A DNA stretch of 64,000 bases, from contig JAEMBT020000001.1 in the NCBI GenBank assembly GCA_018873245.2, positions 6,476,220 through 6,540,219 of the forward strand. The letters run 5' to 3'. Position 1 is the stretch's first letter, and each line of letters opens with the position of its first letter. Made by a program: the position numbers and the translations under genes. The notes beneath the pieces are model-generated. The model was not told where the DNA came from, ran no database searches, and saw only the letters and a list, made by a program, of their open reading frames with translations. The stretch comes from Archegozetes longisetosus (Eukaryota > Arthropoda > Arachnida > Sarcoptiformes > Trhypochthoniidae). Of this stretch, positions 18,650 to 31,079 are shown one piece after another.

Positions 18650-20629
18650 TAAATTCTACATCGAAACCATATATCATATATTCAAAAATCTTAAAATCAA
18701 AAACCGATAAATTCGACACAAAATTCGAATATCTCGAAAACTATTCGAAATAAAAAATTTTTGATTTGATATTCGGATTCGGCGTTAAAAAATACATATC
18801 GACAGTTCTGTGGTATCTCGGGTATGCACGACATCTGCCCGAGATTCAAATTCCCGCAGAATTTCTGAATGATATCCGCGTGGAATTGGAGGAACAAGAG
18901 TAAGCCCCGGCGGCGACTAAAATGGGGAGTCCAGTGGGGGCGAAGAGTGGGGTCCCCACCAAAATATTAAATTTTACATCGTGATTAAATATGTTATCAT
19001 ATATTTAAAAATATATGATAGACAGGGTTCGGCAATGTTCTTTCTTTACGTTATTTTTTTATTTAAAAAGTTGAAGGTGTTTATCAGTTTAGTGAAAAAG
19101 CGTTCAACTTAAGCGTAAAATTTAATTTTATAAAAATGTCTATTACTAATTAGGAGTAATTTCTTTCAGTACTTCATTGTACCTCAAATGTCTTTTGTGT
19201 GTCAGCTGAGCCTCAAGCAGGTTCTGAGTTATATGGCCGTAAAAGTTTAGCAAAGTTAGCTGAAGGATTTTGCGCAAATGAAATTTTCTGGTGGTCGACT
19301 TCTCGATGAGTTCTGAGCAGATCTTACCATTAATTATGGGTCAAACAGCCAAATAAGTCAATCAAATCAGTTTGAGAACCAGGAATAAGTTTTATTTAAG
19401 TCACTTTTCATAGTTTCAGTTCATTAAGTTGTGAGTTTTCTTATTACTATCACTGAATCAGCAATAATTATTGCAAAATATTTTATCGAAGTTAGATCTT
19501 ATATTATTCGAAGCATACTTTTTTTATCATATTCATAAACTTCTCAATATTCAACCTTTTTACAACAAATCAGAGCTAAATATAATGCAACCCAGAACGT
19601 GTTCGCAAATCGTAGTCTTGTTAAGGTTTAGTATAAAGAACTTGTAAATAGAGGTAGATTTTTCGAGAGTCGAGACTCGATTTAGAATCTTTAGGGGTAT
19701 GTCATTTCCCGAGGTTCCCTAAAGCCTAAATTTTAGTTAGTGGAAAGGGTCATTTTTATTTAATAGATCATCAATTAAAATTTCTCAATATTTAAGTGCT
19801 AGAAATGGATATTGTCGAGAGTTTCTTACTCTGGATAGAGAAATTTCGAGCCTCGACTCTCAGAATTTCCAAAATTCATGTTAGAAAATTTAGTGAAATA
19901 TAAAATTAAAATGACGATATACTGATGTAGCATTTTTATTTCTGCATTTGTTTATACAGGTATATCTTTTAAATCAGGAACACTTGATAAAATTGGCTGA
20001 TTTTCAAGCATTTTATTATGTAGTACCGTAAATTTCGAGACTCGTATCGACCTCTGCTTGTAAGGATAAAAGTTTGACAACTTGTTTTTTAAGAGAATGA
20101 AAAACTGATTTAAAAAGTCCTAAAATTCATATCTGCTCAACACTAATTTGACTTTACACTCAAGACTAACTTTGATTAGATTCATAGACTCCTTAGCTTT
20201 CATTTTGTTCTTAGTTATTCATAAAAAGTTACATTTACATAACCTTAAGCATTAAGTTGATAAAACAAAGGGTAGAATCAATAATCCAAACTTATATATA
20301 CGTAAAAATGGACAAACGATGTATTAATGATGCACAAAATAGACAAATGATAAAAACCTTGAGCTATGGCCTTCACGCTTGAGACGAACTTTCTGCTAGT
20401 CATTCGTAATATGCATCGTTTAGTAAGCTGTCGTTTCAAACTTGATAAATATTCATAAATAAGCATTAATAGCATTATTAGTATTGAAAAAAAATGATGA
20501 ATAAAGTGATAAAAACTTTTATTCAATGTTAATATAAATTAAAAGTGTTATTGAACAACAATATGTACAACTTATTTGAAAGGATAAAAATAATTGGATC
20601 TAAGTTTAAAAGTGGCTTAAAAGCGAAAA
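18650..20629. other. Intergenic region with repeats
   Basis: No gene is supported. Two imperfect direct repeats (near 18650-18690 and 18968-19008, sharing taaatt-tacatcg and atcatatatt) bracket a segment with a short coding-like stretch at 18805-18903, plus strand (LWYLGYARHLPEIQIPAEFL), which I could not assign. From 19640 to 20060 related sequences near each end (around tagaggtagatttttcgag, and its counterpart near 20050) suggest an old MITE rich in gagtcgagactcg motifs. The rest is AT-rich. Confidence 0.4.
19640..20060. repeat. Possible MITE with gagtcgagactcg motifs
   Basis: The left edge (ttgtaaatagaggtagattt) and the complement of the right edge (ttacaagcagaggtcgat) are similar over about 20 bp. 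Inside, gtcgagactcg-like motifs recur at about 19672, 19850 and 20037. No target duplication was identified, so the class and exact ends are uncertain. Confidence 0.35.
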
Positions 20630-21856
20630 CTACTTAATATGCCCGATATCAGTGGTAGTATTAAGACAACGATGACTTGTACTTTGAATCTTATTCCATC
20701 CATTAATGAGCATTGAATCGTCTAAATTTTGCCAAAAAATAATTGATTGATTGAACCAGCAAAAGTCTAACTTTTGATAATCAGCTCTAGAAAAATAGAC
20801 TAAACCGGGTAGTTGTTTGCGATCAATACCCGATTTTGAGGCCACAACACCTGTTATATAAACATCTTCGTACGGTAGGGCAGGCAGTGATTTAGTAATA
20901 GCTGTCTCGTAAAGCAAAGGCACTACTGATCCAGACATAAGCCACGGGCCGCCCGTATAGTCCGGGTACGAATTCATTGCATAATCACTTCTGCTGATAA
21001 AGAATTTGCTGTTTTTCTTGCGGTCAACAAAGGCTTTCCTCCATAGATGACCATAAATAGTATGATTTTGAGCACTATCACAGAAATCTAATAACTTTTG
21101 ATAATTAACGATACAGTCGTCATCCACTTTGTAAATAAATTTAGTCTGAAAACAGTTTAACGTGATCCATCTTAATATACCTAACGATTTGATCGTCAGG
21201 TTGTAGTAGTTATCCATGAAATTCCACTGCAAAAGATCGCCATATCTTTCATTCTCCGTCTCTAACTTCTTTTGAATGCTTTTGTCTTTGGTTAAACCGA
21301 TTGCAAAGTAAAGTTTTAAGTTAAGACTTTGCTGTAATTTTTGAGCCCAAGTATTGCGTATTATTGATCTTCTCGTAAAACCGTCGACACGACTTATAAC
21401 AATTACAACAACAGTTAAATTTCTACCAAAACTATTATCGCATTGATGATCACCGATTGTCATCACTGTTATGTCGCGGATTTGATCCGCATATAGGAGT
21501 CTTGAATTTGATGGTTTGTTCGTAGGAACTAATGATTTAGATTCAAATTGAAGTACTTTTTCATGTATTGAGTTATATAAAAAATAAACACTTTTGTCAA
21601 TTGAGTTTACAGGAACATAAGATCTATTAGTACTACCATTAATTGAGAATATACTTAAGTTTTCAGATTTTTGCTGACACTCGTTTACACTTTTATTATT
21701 CAAAATATTGCTATCTATGACTAATGGCTGATTAATTGCTGTTTCGATAAGTTGATTGAAGTGACGATAATTAAGTTGATTGCAAAATAATAAAAATGAG
21801 ATCATTCCAACAACTATAACTGAGATGAAAGTGTACTTCCGTGGTATAACGCCCAT
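20630..21856 (-). CDS. Beta-1,3-galactosyltransferase-like protein (GT31)
   Basis: A single-exon 408-residue protein predicted to transfer galactose (or N-acetylhexosamine) in beta-1,3 linkage onto glycans in the Golgi lumen. A signal anchor at residues 8-26 (YTFISVIVVGMISFLLFCN) gives type II topology, followed by a stem with N-glycosylation sites. Conserved GT31 motifs in order: RRSIIRNTWAQ, YFAIGLTKDK, ENERYGDLLQWNFMDNYYNL (residues about 202-221), the DxD-type metal site KVDDDCIVN, YTGGPWLMSG, and EDVYITGV. Length fits B3GALT-type enzymes. GT31 members differ in acceptor and cannot be told apart from motifs alone. The first Met is used; no upstream in-frame extension is visible. Confidence 0.92.
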   Translation of the reverse strand: MGVIPRKYTFISVIVVGMISFLLFCNQLNYRHFNQLIETAINQPLVIDSNILNNKSVNECQQKSENLSIFSINGSTNRSYVPVNSIDKSVYFLYNSIHEKVLQFESKSLVPTNKPSNSRLLYADQIRDITVMTIGDHQCDNSFGRNLTVVVIVISRVDGFTRRSIIRNTWAQKLQQSLNLKLYFAIGLTKDKSIQKKLETENERYGDLLQWNFMDNYYNLTIKSLGILRWITLNCFQTKFIYKVDDDCIVNYQKLLDFCDSAQNHTIYGHLWRKAFVDRKKNSKFFISRSDYAMNSYPDYTGGPWLMSGSVVPLLYETAITKSLPALPYEDVYITGVVASKSGIDRKQLPGLVYFSRADYQKLDFCWFNQSIIFWQNLDDSMLINGWNKIQSTSHRCLNTTTDIGHIK

Positions 21857-21899
21857 TTGCTTGTCAGTATCCTATGGTTAAGCCTAAGATAAACACAAA

Positions 21900-24800
21900 G
21901 TTTACTAATTATTTTAATTTTGCGTCAAATTTAAAACTATTTTATTATTGATGAAAACATTTTCAGGAAAAGGTTTAATTTAGGCACCGCATCAGATTCG
22001 AACAACAGTGAGATATAGGATCCTGAATCTAATTGTGAGGTTGTAGTGTTGCGATAACAGACCGTTTCAGAGAAAAGCAACAAAACCGTTAACAGATATG
22101 TGCTTTAGCTAAGCCAAACCAAGCCAACTAAACTTAACTTACCATTACGCCAAGCAGACTGCAAGTTCATGTTACTAGAATCAAATTACTTATATCTAAT
22201 ATTCTTTTCGGTTGTATCTCTTAGTTGGTTGGTTATTGGAAAATGCAACCTTCGATTAAGTTAGGTTTTGTTCAAATTTTATACTATATTTGAGAAACAG
22301 ACCCACAAAAACACAAAACATATAATGCTCGTTCTAATTGAACACGGAGTTTATGTGCAACTATATCCCTTCTTCAGACTATTACATTTGGCTCGAAAAA
22401 ACTTGTTGAGAAATAGTATCGATTTTAAACATGGATTCATAAATGAAATAATACAGTGGAGCAAATCATTCAAGTCTTACAGTTTGCATCAAGCCATCAA
22501 TTATTTGCCCTACGCAAAAGAATCTATCATTTTTCTATCCCTAGACTCGCCATGTCATAAATAAATAATTAATATTGAGATCAAGTACTTATTCAACACG
22601 TCTGCTATGCAGTGGAGTGGCCTTAAGTAATTTGAATGCAAACTTTGCAATATTTTCCAGAAATCATATTGAGAATAACGCCAAGCTACAAGCTATTTAG
22701 CACTTTCATTCGTTGAATGTCACATCACTTATATATTATAAGACATGACATTACCTCAACTACATATCATATTCAACTATATTGACTAAAGTTTTCTTGT
22801 GGTGAGTCAGCTCTCACAAGCCAAACATTAGATATAAAAATTGATCCTAAGTCTGAATGATCTTGCGTGTGTTTTCAAAATTATGTTTTGGCTGCGTTTT
22901 TAATGTTTTAATAATAAAATGTTTAAAACTAATTCTAACTATTAATTGCCAACTAACACAATAAACAGCGGTCTAACACATCTACGAATTGAGCTGTATC
23001 TAAAGACAAAAATAGTTATAATAACTTTGTAAAGCAAAAGTAAACTTGATTAATATACTCATCTTTATTATTAATACGCTTATGTTAACCACAAATAGAT
23101 AATCAATATTGACATAAAATACTTACTCAACACGTGTTTCAATTAATTTAGTTTCATTTAAGACGATAAACAAAGTTGTAATCACTTTGAAAAACATTAG
23201 GAAACTGTATCAAAAATAAATCATAGTTTCAAATTGTGGCCATAAAAAAGTATTAATTTTTAAGTAAATCACATTATGAGCAATAATAGAGTTTTGTGTG
23301 AAAGAAAAAAATAGAAAAATAGAAAAACAGAAACTAAAAACGTATAAACTTGTGAGTGAAAATACCAAAGTTTATTATTTGGTATTTATCCTGAAAAGCG
23401 ATTTCCAAGACAACTAGTGTCGTGTGTTTGGTGTTGTATTGCAATTGTAATAAAGAATGTTAAATAACAAAATCATATACGATTGTGATTGCTATAGAAA
23501 CCAACCTCTATATCAGATTCAATAGAGATATAAGTTTTAAGTATGTAATACTCATCACTATTTTATTATACTTGCACTTTCAGTTCACTACTCCTTACTA
23601 ATAACTTATTGTGCTATAATTGCTTTGTAACGAGTCGTGCGTTTGTTTTTACGCCCCTATAAATAGATTAACGAAAGCTTTCGAATGTCACAACTTATAA
23701 GTCATCAAGAGCTTAGCTGCTTGTCATTGTATCCTAAAACCTGATCAAATATTATTGTCAAGCTTGATGCAAGATTTAATTTTTTTTCAGTTGCAATAAT
23801 TAGTTCAAGAAGTATTGACTTTTGTTTCAACAGATTTTATAATAAATACCAGTATTTGATTATTTGCTAAGTTTTAATTTGAGCTTAACTTAATTTGATA
23901 GCTGTTTAAACAACTAATAAAGCTTATCAAATTCAGTAATTTCTTATTCATTATCCTCAATGTTGATCTTGAACATCAGCAATAATTTGTCAACTTATAT
24001 TCAATAGTTTAAGTACTCATACACTGGCACTTATTTATACGTTTAGGCTATCATTCATTCTATTGATTATGTGTTGAACCTTGAACGTATTGAAACGTAA
24101 AACTAATCCTAATCTATAACTGTTAATCGGAAATTGTTTATCAAAATGCTTTAAACGTCAAGTGTTTTGTTTCTTCTACTTAAAATATCCCATTTGTGTA
24201 CTGCAAACATTTACGTTTCGTGAGTCACTAGTTTATTGTTTGTTTTTAGTGCTTTAAAATTGCCAAGTTTGATAATAGGATACATCTCATAACTTGGAAG
24301 TAGTATTTTCAAAATACTTAGACTATAAGTCACAGTGGTAAACAAACACTTTGTATTAGATAGAAAGCGATAATTGAGGCGACATTTGCCCAAAAATAAG
24401 ATAACTAACTCGTTATACATCGATCTCTGTAGTGTAGTGAAGGTAAAAAATTGACTGCTATTCTTATATTGTCTGCTGTGTGCAATTTGGGTTTATTTCT
24501 CTTTGAGTTGGCATTATTTTCCTCAAAAACTAATAGTAACACACTTGTAAACAAGTAATTAGTTAGAAGACAAAACAAGTGTCTGCTAGATTTAAATGAG
24601 ATTTTACGTCTGTTTAACTGTAATTTAATGCCTAATTTTAGAACGAGTTTGTTTAATTGGCTTAACTCATATAACTTTATTGCTCAATTTTTAATTAATT
24701 TCAACACTGTTGCACTGCGCTTAGTTAATGTATGCGTGTGTGGGTACAAGTAGTTAACGCATACTTATATAAACTATTGTATTCATTTAACTCATTAATA

Positions 24801-25010
24801 TCTATTTTAATTAGTTTTAATTACCATTTTTCACTCAAATCAAATTTATTTTTCTATTGAAAATTTAATTATTTGGTGTCATAAGAAAAGTGACTTACCC
24901 TTTATAGCAGTCTGCATCCATATATTGATAATTAACTTATAGCGTGTAGATCATAAGAAAAACACTTAGCAATCAAACTATTATATAAACATCGATTAAT
25001 CAGAGTGAAC
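21900..25010. other. Intergenic AT-rich region, no supported gene
   Basis: Only short ORFs are present (for example 98 codons at 22268, plus strand), and none shows a recognisable domain or splice-supported extension. Phrases such as caagtacttattcaacacg (22581) and aaatacttactcaacacg (23118) recur, suggesting old dispersed repeats. No RNA gene recognised. Confidence 0.5.
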
Positions 25011-25330
25011 AAGTATAACAGTATACGGTACTTAATGTACTATATGCTTACGGAAAAGAGCGCCGCGATATGATCTCTGAAAAAGTTATAAACAAGTGAA
25101 CCAATCATATATATTTTTATTTCACTTAATTTAAATGTTGCCACCGTATTAGTGTTTGTAATTGATTTGATTTTCAATCATTCATAGACTTATGCAAAAT
25201 GTTTCATATTTAACATTGAAATTTGCCTCACTCAATAAACTACATATTTGTAATTTGTTCAGAGATCATGTTGCGGCGCTCTTTCCATAAGTATGTGGAA
25301 ACACATTAAGTGCCAGATACTGTTATACTT
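25011..25330. mobile_element. MITE with long inverted ends
   Basis: The ends match as inverted repeats for about 70 bp: aagtataacagtat and cacttaatgt, then gaaaagagcgccgc and atgatctctgaa at the left, with the complements at 25259-25330. The element is about 320 bp with an AT-rich loop and no coding capacity. The TATA near each tip suggests a Tc1/mariner-type TA insertion. An 82-codon ORF at 25293 starts inside the right arm and is not a gene. Confidence 0.8.
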
Positions 25331-26350
25331 GGTGAAGAGCTTAAGACACTCACAATTAGAAAAAGTCTCAATCAACTTAACGAATGAAATAATAATAATG
25401 AGTGACAAAACAACTGAACGAGTTATTTACAACAAATTAGCATTGAGCAATATTATGCTTAATAAGTTGTACGAGATATCAGTAGACAGGAAAAGCAAAC
25501 TGATTTTATTGGCGTTATATATGAAACTGAACAGGAAATAAATATAGAACTGACATTCAATATAGCTTCCAATGTATAGTTTAGTCGTTTACATAATTAG
25601 AATAAACTTTTCATTCTAACTGTTATTACTATTACTACAGTATAAATCACTTGTTATACAAAAGTCTTCCTATTTTTAGATGTCAAACTTTCAGCCCAGT
25701 TATTTCGTTTTTTATCGTTCCTGTCAACTGATTCCTAATTAAATATTTATTATACACGAAAATGCTTTATTTCTAATTACTGGTCAATCGCAATCGGGTA
25801 GTCATAGGTAGTCATATTAGGTCGTTGTTTATTCAAAACTGATAAGCTCTCTCAGTAAAAACTAGTCAAAAACATTCTTATTAATTTTCATATAACAATT
25901 CATCAAAAGTTAATCAAACTTTAAATAAGTTTTACATTTTAGGCTCAAAAACTACCGCTCGATCGAAAATCTAATTATTGTTATATGAAACACACAATCT
26001 ATTGAATCAATAGAAGACACACTTTACTAAAAATAATCCAAAAATAATAATAAATAAACCACTCGGTGAGAGGTACAGCACTAAAAATCAATAAGTATTT
26101 AACAACAGTTTCCCAGAGCTTAGAAAAATCAATTTTAGCCAACAACTCACTAATAAAAATATTTATTATACCTAAAAAAGCTTCACCACTGATAACTGAT
26201 GAATGATTCACAAAAATGACATCAATAAAAGATAAAATTTCACTTCAAAAATAGTTAAATACACCATTTTTATGACAACATGAACAAGTAGTAGACAAAG
26301 CACTAAAACAAAATCAATAGTTAGTTAAGTTTTGCAAACTTCAAACTAAT
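25331..26350. other. Intergenic region
   Basis: AT-rich sequence downstream of the CenH3 gene. No domain-bearing ORF, RNA gene or repeat with clear ends was seen. Confidence 0.45.
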
Positions 26351-26929
26351 TTATAGATGTCTTCTGAAATGACTAGTATCGTAATAACAAGTCTGATGCG
26401 CTACCCTTCGAGCCAATTGCATATCTCTTGGCATAATCGTCACTCTATGCGCATGAATGGCACACAAATTCGTATCTTCAAAAAGAGTCACCAGAAAAGT
26501 TTCGGCTGCTTCTTGTAGTGCTTCCAAAGCTGCTGCCTGCCAGCGGAGATCACCCATCGGGTACGCTTCTAGACATATTTCTCGAATAAGTCTTTGAAAC
26601 GACAGACGAGGGATCAGACACTCAACCATTTTCTGATATCTTCTAACTTCTCGCATCCACTTCAGACCTAGTGATGCCTCAGGTTTTTGCTTAGATTTTC
26701 GGTTTGTTGGTGATCGATACGTCTTGGATCGAGATTTACGGCCATTTGATCTCCGTGTTGATTCACTTAATTCAGTGTTTATTTGACTGCAAACACTTGA
26801 AGGTTCCTTTTGATGACTAAATGGTTGAGTTGGATCACTGTTGAGATCATTGTCTTCATCTCTGATTAGATCTTCTGAACAATATTCAGGTATAGGAAAT
26901 ATACCGCTCGGACCTGTACTTGAATCCAT
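26351..26929 (-). CDS. CENPA: Centromeric histone H3 variant (CenH3/CENP-A) candidate
   Basis: An intronless 192-residue protein. CenH3 replaces H3 in centromeric nucleosomes and marks the site of kinetochore assembly. Residues 1-85 form a long tail rich in Ser, Arg and Lys with no canonical H3 start (no ARTKQ). The histone fold follows: [20 protein letters not shown] (alpha-N), FQRLIREI, helix 2 [20 protein letters not shown], then [15 protein letters not shown] (helix 3). Loop 1, between REI and WQ, is two residues longer than in canonical H3, and Trp replaces Phe in R-F-Q; both are CENP-A hallmarks. A 17-residue C-terminal extension ([17 protein letters not shown]) is unusual. Another divergent H3 variant is the main alternative. 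Confidence 0.85.
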   Translation of the reverse strand: MDSSTGPSGIFPIPEYCSEDLIRDEDNDLNSDPTQPFSHQKEPSSVCSQINTELSESTRRSNGRKSRSKTYRSPTNRKSKQKPEASLGLKWMREVRRYQKMVECLIPRLSFQRLIREICLEAYPMGDLRWQAAALEALQEAAETFLVTLFEDTNLCAIHAHRVTIMPRDMQLARRVAHQTCYYDTSHFRRHL

Positions 26930-28660
26930 TGGTATAAAAATTTATTTAAAGCATTTGAATGAGTTTTCGATCGATTATCTAAAACTTTAGATCGATTGAA
27001 AGAAGTTGTGAAAGCGTTAAAAGGCTTCTGAACTTATGAAAAATGACTAAAAGCATTGAATTTGTGAGAACTTGACTTAAGGCTTATTTTAATTTAGTTT
27101 AGAAGTGACTCAAACTAAAACTATCTCATTCGTCAGTCACGTAATATTTCAAACATTCTGTCAGATTTGAGTTAAGATCAATAAATATCTATTCTTATCG
27201 TGATTTAAACCTTTTAGGCAAACGTTAGACTAGAAGTGAATGAAAGAGTTAAGATTTTTTTGAATTGGGTGTTTGAAAACTTATACAGCAATACATCGAT
27301 AAAGTGAACCTCTTAGAGAATCCTCATTATAGCTGCCCATAAGTCCAAAATGTCTTATTCAACTTGTGTTGACCTCTCTATAATGAGAACTCGTTATAGT
27401 GAGAGTGATTTATCAGTCTTTAGCAATCCACTATGTTCAGATATTACTGTGCAAATTTACAAGATAGCTTTGTTTGATTAAAAACAGCAGAATATTCAAC
27501 TGCAAATTCGTCTTCAAGTTTAATGATAAGTTTTATGCATTCCATTGAATAGAAATGTTTTAGCTTTTTAGTAATCTCTTTATACAAATGCTTTCAGGAG
27601 TCTAGTTTGCAATACTTTATGTAATAAAAGCTTCGTATTTATATAAGTTATTGTTTATGGTTGTCAGATAAGTTATAGTGTCATATAAACAAGTTGAGAG
27701 TTTACCAAAAAAGACTATGAAATTTGTGACCAAATACAGTACTTTTCATTTGCCCTTAACATGACTCATAATCGTCTTTTCTAAATATAACTAATGCCTA
27801 CTCTATGGGAGCAAAGGTATATTCAATTAAGCTGATTTTCTCAGATGCACAAAAGTGAAGGACTTCTGGAGTATTTAGTTATCTATCAGTAATTACGTTT
27901 ATAACATCTCAAGATAGAGGAAAGTTAATTTGTTGACTAAGAAGTGTTAATATTTTTTCCAAAATATGCTATACAAGTTCATATTTTCAATTTTCAAATT
28001 AATAGCTTTTTACCTAATAGTTTATTCACAAATCTATATATAATAATAGTAACTAAACATTGAGATAAAAACTGACGAACTTTTACGCAAATCAATTGTC
28101 GGAAAGTGTGCATCACTTCCAGGTAATAGGTTATGACATAAGTACTATCTACAAACTGTTTTAAAACTAGTCAATTGTTTGAAAGTTCATTGAATACGAG
28201 TGCGATAATGAATATGATAGTTAAAACCTATTGATCAGAAATTAGCAACTCTTAGAACTCATAACAAACTGTGATATTCTTAGTGTTGTATCGCAGGTTA
28301 GTCATTGTTGAAGGATGAAACCCATAAAAATATAACGATAACAATAATGAACAATGGAACAAAAGATCTGTTATAAGCTGTTATCTAGTTATCAGAGCAC
28401 TTAAAGCAAATAATAGCGCAGTAATAGTGCACTACTTGACTGAAAATACGCAAATATCGCGTCAATCAAATTCTGATAACTAAAGACACGTCGATTTAGC
28501 AGTGATTTAACGCGACTCATACTCAGTTAATATTTCATTATTCAGTCATAACTTGTAGTGTCGATCACAAGAGTATAAGACTAGAAATTTAGTAAAACTA
28601 ACTCATTTATAATAACTTTTGTCTAATATAATTATTTAAATCTTTGATAATCTTAGTGAA
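26930..28660. other. Intergenic region upstream of CenH3 and the secreted protein gene
   Basis: The divergent genes on either side would share this 1.7-kb interval as promoter space. A decayed repeat at about 27297-27420 resembles pogo/Tigger ends (aaagtgaacctctta, then cctctctataatgag and ctcgttatagtgag). Otherwise AT-rich with no ORF worth calling. Confidence 0.45.
27297..27420. repeat. Possible pogo/Tigger-like end fragment
   Basis: The phrases aagtgaacctctta, gacctctctataatgag and ctcgttatagtgagag resemble the terminal repeats of pogo-type elements, which contain gaacctcnntataacgag-like sequence. No full element or target duplication was found. Confidence 0.3.
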
Positions 28661-28661
28661 A

Positions 28662-29477
28662 ATGAAATATATTTTATTGTCATTAGTTATTGCTCTGTTG
28701 ATTGTCAGTTTCTGCGATGCCGCTAAAAGTGGCGTAAGTATAGTAAAACTCAATTTGATACAGTTTTTTCCTAACTTCATTTCTTTTCGCTAATCATAGG
28801 AATCCAGAAGAGGTCGAGACCGTCAAAAACAAAACAAAGAGCCAGAAGTCGCTAAGGAAGAACCACAAGAACCTGCAGCTGAAGCCGAACCACAACAAGT
28901 TTCTGATGTTGAACAAGAAGTAGAGGCAGAACCTGCTCAACAAGAGGTTCAACAAGAAGCGGTACAGAGCCCTGAAGAAGAGCAACAACAACAGCAACAA
29001 GCACCGCAAAAGAAGCAGAAGAAGGCGAAAAAGGAAGCTGCTGCTGAAGTATCTCAAAAGAAGCAAGAGAATGCACCCAAAGAAGCAGTAGCTGAAGAAT
29101 CCGCTGAACCAGTGCCCCAGAAAAAGCAAAAGAAGGCGACTAAAGAGGCTGAAAAAGTATCGCAGAAAAAGAAGCGAGAGGCTAAGGAAGTTGCAGCTGA
29201 AGAAGTAGCAGCTGAAGAAGTTGCTGCACCAGAACCTGTAGAAGAAGTTCAACAGGAAAGCTGTGACTCAAAGAAAAAGTCAAGTGAAGAACAAGTCTGT
29301 CAGAAGAGTAAGAAAAATAAAAATAAGAAAAATAATGAAAATAATGTAAATAAAGAAAATAACGAAAACAAAGAGAAAAATAATGAGAGCAAGAAAAAGA
29401 ATAAGTCTTCAAAGAATGAAAATGGAAAGAAAGATAAGTCAAATAAGTCAAAGAAAGATAAGAAGGCGAAAAACTAG
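28662..29477 (+). CDS. Secreted Lys/Glu/Gln-rich low-complexity protein
   Basis: Two exons, 28662-28733 and 28800-29477, joined in phase 0 across a 66-bp intron (GGC|GTAAGT ... catag|GAA), giving about 249 residues. Exon 1 is a clean signal peptide (MKYILLSLVIALLIVSFCDA). The mature part has no fold signature. It starts with Glu/Gln/Pro/Val-rich sequence (QQVSDVEQEVEAEPAQQEV), then repeats built on QKKQKKA-x-KEA and AAEEVAAEEVAA (about residues 105-190). A Cys pair lies near ESCDSKK and EQVCQKS. The tail is almost only Lys, Asn, Glu and Ser. A polyadenylation signal (aataaa) lies about 100 bp downstream. A mucin-like, cuticular or salivary role is possible but not shown. Confidence 0.85.
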
Positions 29478-29479
29478 TT

Positions 29480-31075
29480 TTTTTTATAGCAATTGTTGGT
29501 TTTTACTATCTATTTTTTAGTACTAATGGCTTTCATGCACTTTTAAATTTCTCTTTTTGTAGTCATTCAATAGTAAATAAATCTACGATAACATTTTATG
29601 AATACATGTTTTCCAAAAGTGATGATTGTTTTACGTAATTCTGTTTATTGTTAATAATCTTATCAATAAAAGTATTTATATTTAATCTTTTCTTCTACTA
29701 AAAAGTTTCAACCTTTTGCTATATTAATATCTTACAACTTGTTCAATAGTATTCAACATTTAATGACTAAACAAATTTTAATGGCAATAAAGTGTAAGGT
29801 TTGATTAGTCTAGTACTTCCCAACACATTAATTCTCATAATTTGAGTAATCATTTTTAGACCTTAATAGTCTACTATTTAGTTTAATTGCTTGATGACTT
29901 GCACTGTACTTAACTGACTTTCAGCTGCAAACAATAACCAAATTTGGTTCAGCATTTGTTTCAATTTATATTAAAAAAAACGTAAAGTCCCTAAAGATAT
30001 CGTGAGATAAGTCTTAAGTTATCTTACCGTAAATATTTTTAATTAATACTAGAATGAACTAAACTTCTCGGCTTGGCTTGGTTTAAAGTTTGAATAACGC
30101 GCCAAAAGTAATTGTTTATTGACAAAATCCCTCATGAGTTAAGAGTTGAAGCTGGCGTTCACATTCAAATTTTATGCAATGTAAGTGGTATTAGAATAAT
30201 ATATGGTTATTATTAAACACTATTTCTACGCCTAACCATTGCCCTTACCTAACGTATCTAACATATTAACTATAGCAACGGGAGTGCATTAAGTTTAGTT
30301 AGCAGGTAAAGTGGAGGAAATAGCGATATCGCGCTAGGTATAGAAGATATGTTCAGTGGCAATCATATACTGCTCTAATACCGATTCCCTCTTAGAATAC
30401 AATAAGCATTGAATGCAAGACACTTTGATCTGATGCCCTTAAGTCTTCTGTTTGAATAACTGTTTACTAGACTAACTTTTAAACTACAGATGAATTTACT
30501 GTTTCTATGATATCACTTATTAGGTATTTGTCTCTTAATCGCGTCAAACAATAAATCAATTGATGATAGACTTAAGTATTCGATAGAAAGTTTTACGAAA
30601 CAGCAATTTGTCTATATCTTAAGAGCACAAATAGAGATTAGAAGCACGAGCTTTTGATAACGCATGATAAACAAAACATTATTCATATAAATAACTATCG
30701 AAATCATAAACGATTCAAGTTTTGAAATAAGTTATAAAAACTGATCATTTTCATATAAATTAAAGAAAACTATTCAAAATCAAAAGTATTTAATGACAAA
30801 TAACTATTGGATTGAAGTCAAATTTATATAACTTTTCTAAATATTTGAAACATTTATTGAATTTTTTCAAACAATGTCTACTCGGATGAATTAGGGTTAA
30901 GAGAATATGATCACCTGGTTCTAAGAAGTATTTTTTCAACGAAGACAAGAAAAAAATCACTTTTATCATAAGTAGTCACTCAATATCTTACTGTAAATTC
31001 TTGTTAAGCACAAGTATACCATCTTTTCAACGGTATACTTTATGAAAAGTCAAAGAAAAATAACTATTTTAAATA
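29480..31075. other. Intergenic region
   Basis: The 3' flank of the secreted protein gene, then AT-rich sequence. A phrase at about 30100-30145 (gcgccaaaagt, then ttattgacaaaatccct) recurs near 34162-34200, marking a dispersed repeat. No gene seen. Confidence 0.45.
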
Positions 31076-31079
31076 CGTT

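Noticed and set aside
22268-22564. 98-codon plus ORF
   Set aside because: No recognisable domain, no splice support, and AT-rich composition like its surroundings.
25293-25541. 82-codon plus ORF
   Set aside because: It begins inside the right arm of the MITE at 25011-25330 and shows no domain.
28794-29451. Leu/Phe/Tyr-rich minus ORFs that look membrane-like
   Set aside because: They are antisense translations of the Lys/Glu/Gln-rich secreted protein; complement of lysine codons gives Phe and Leu.
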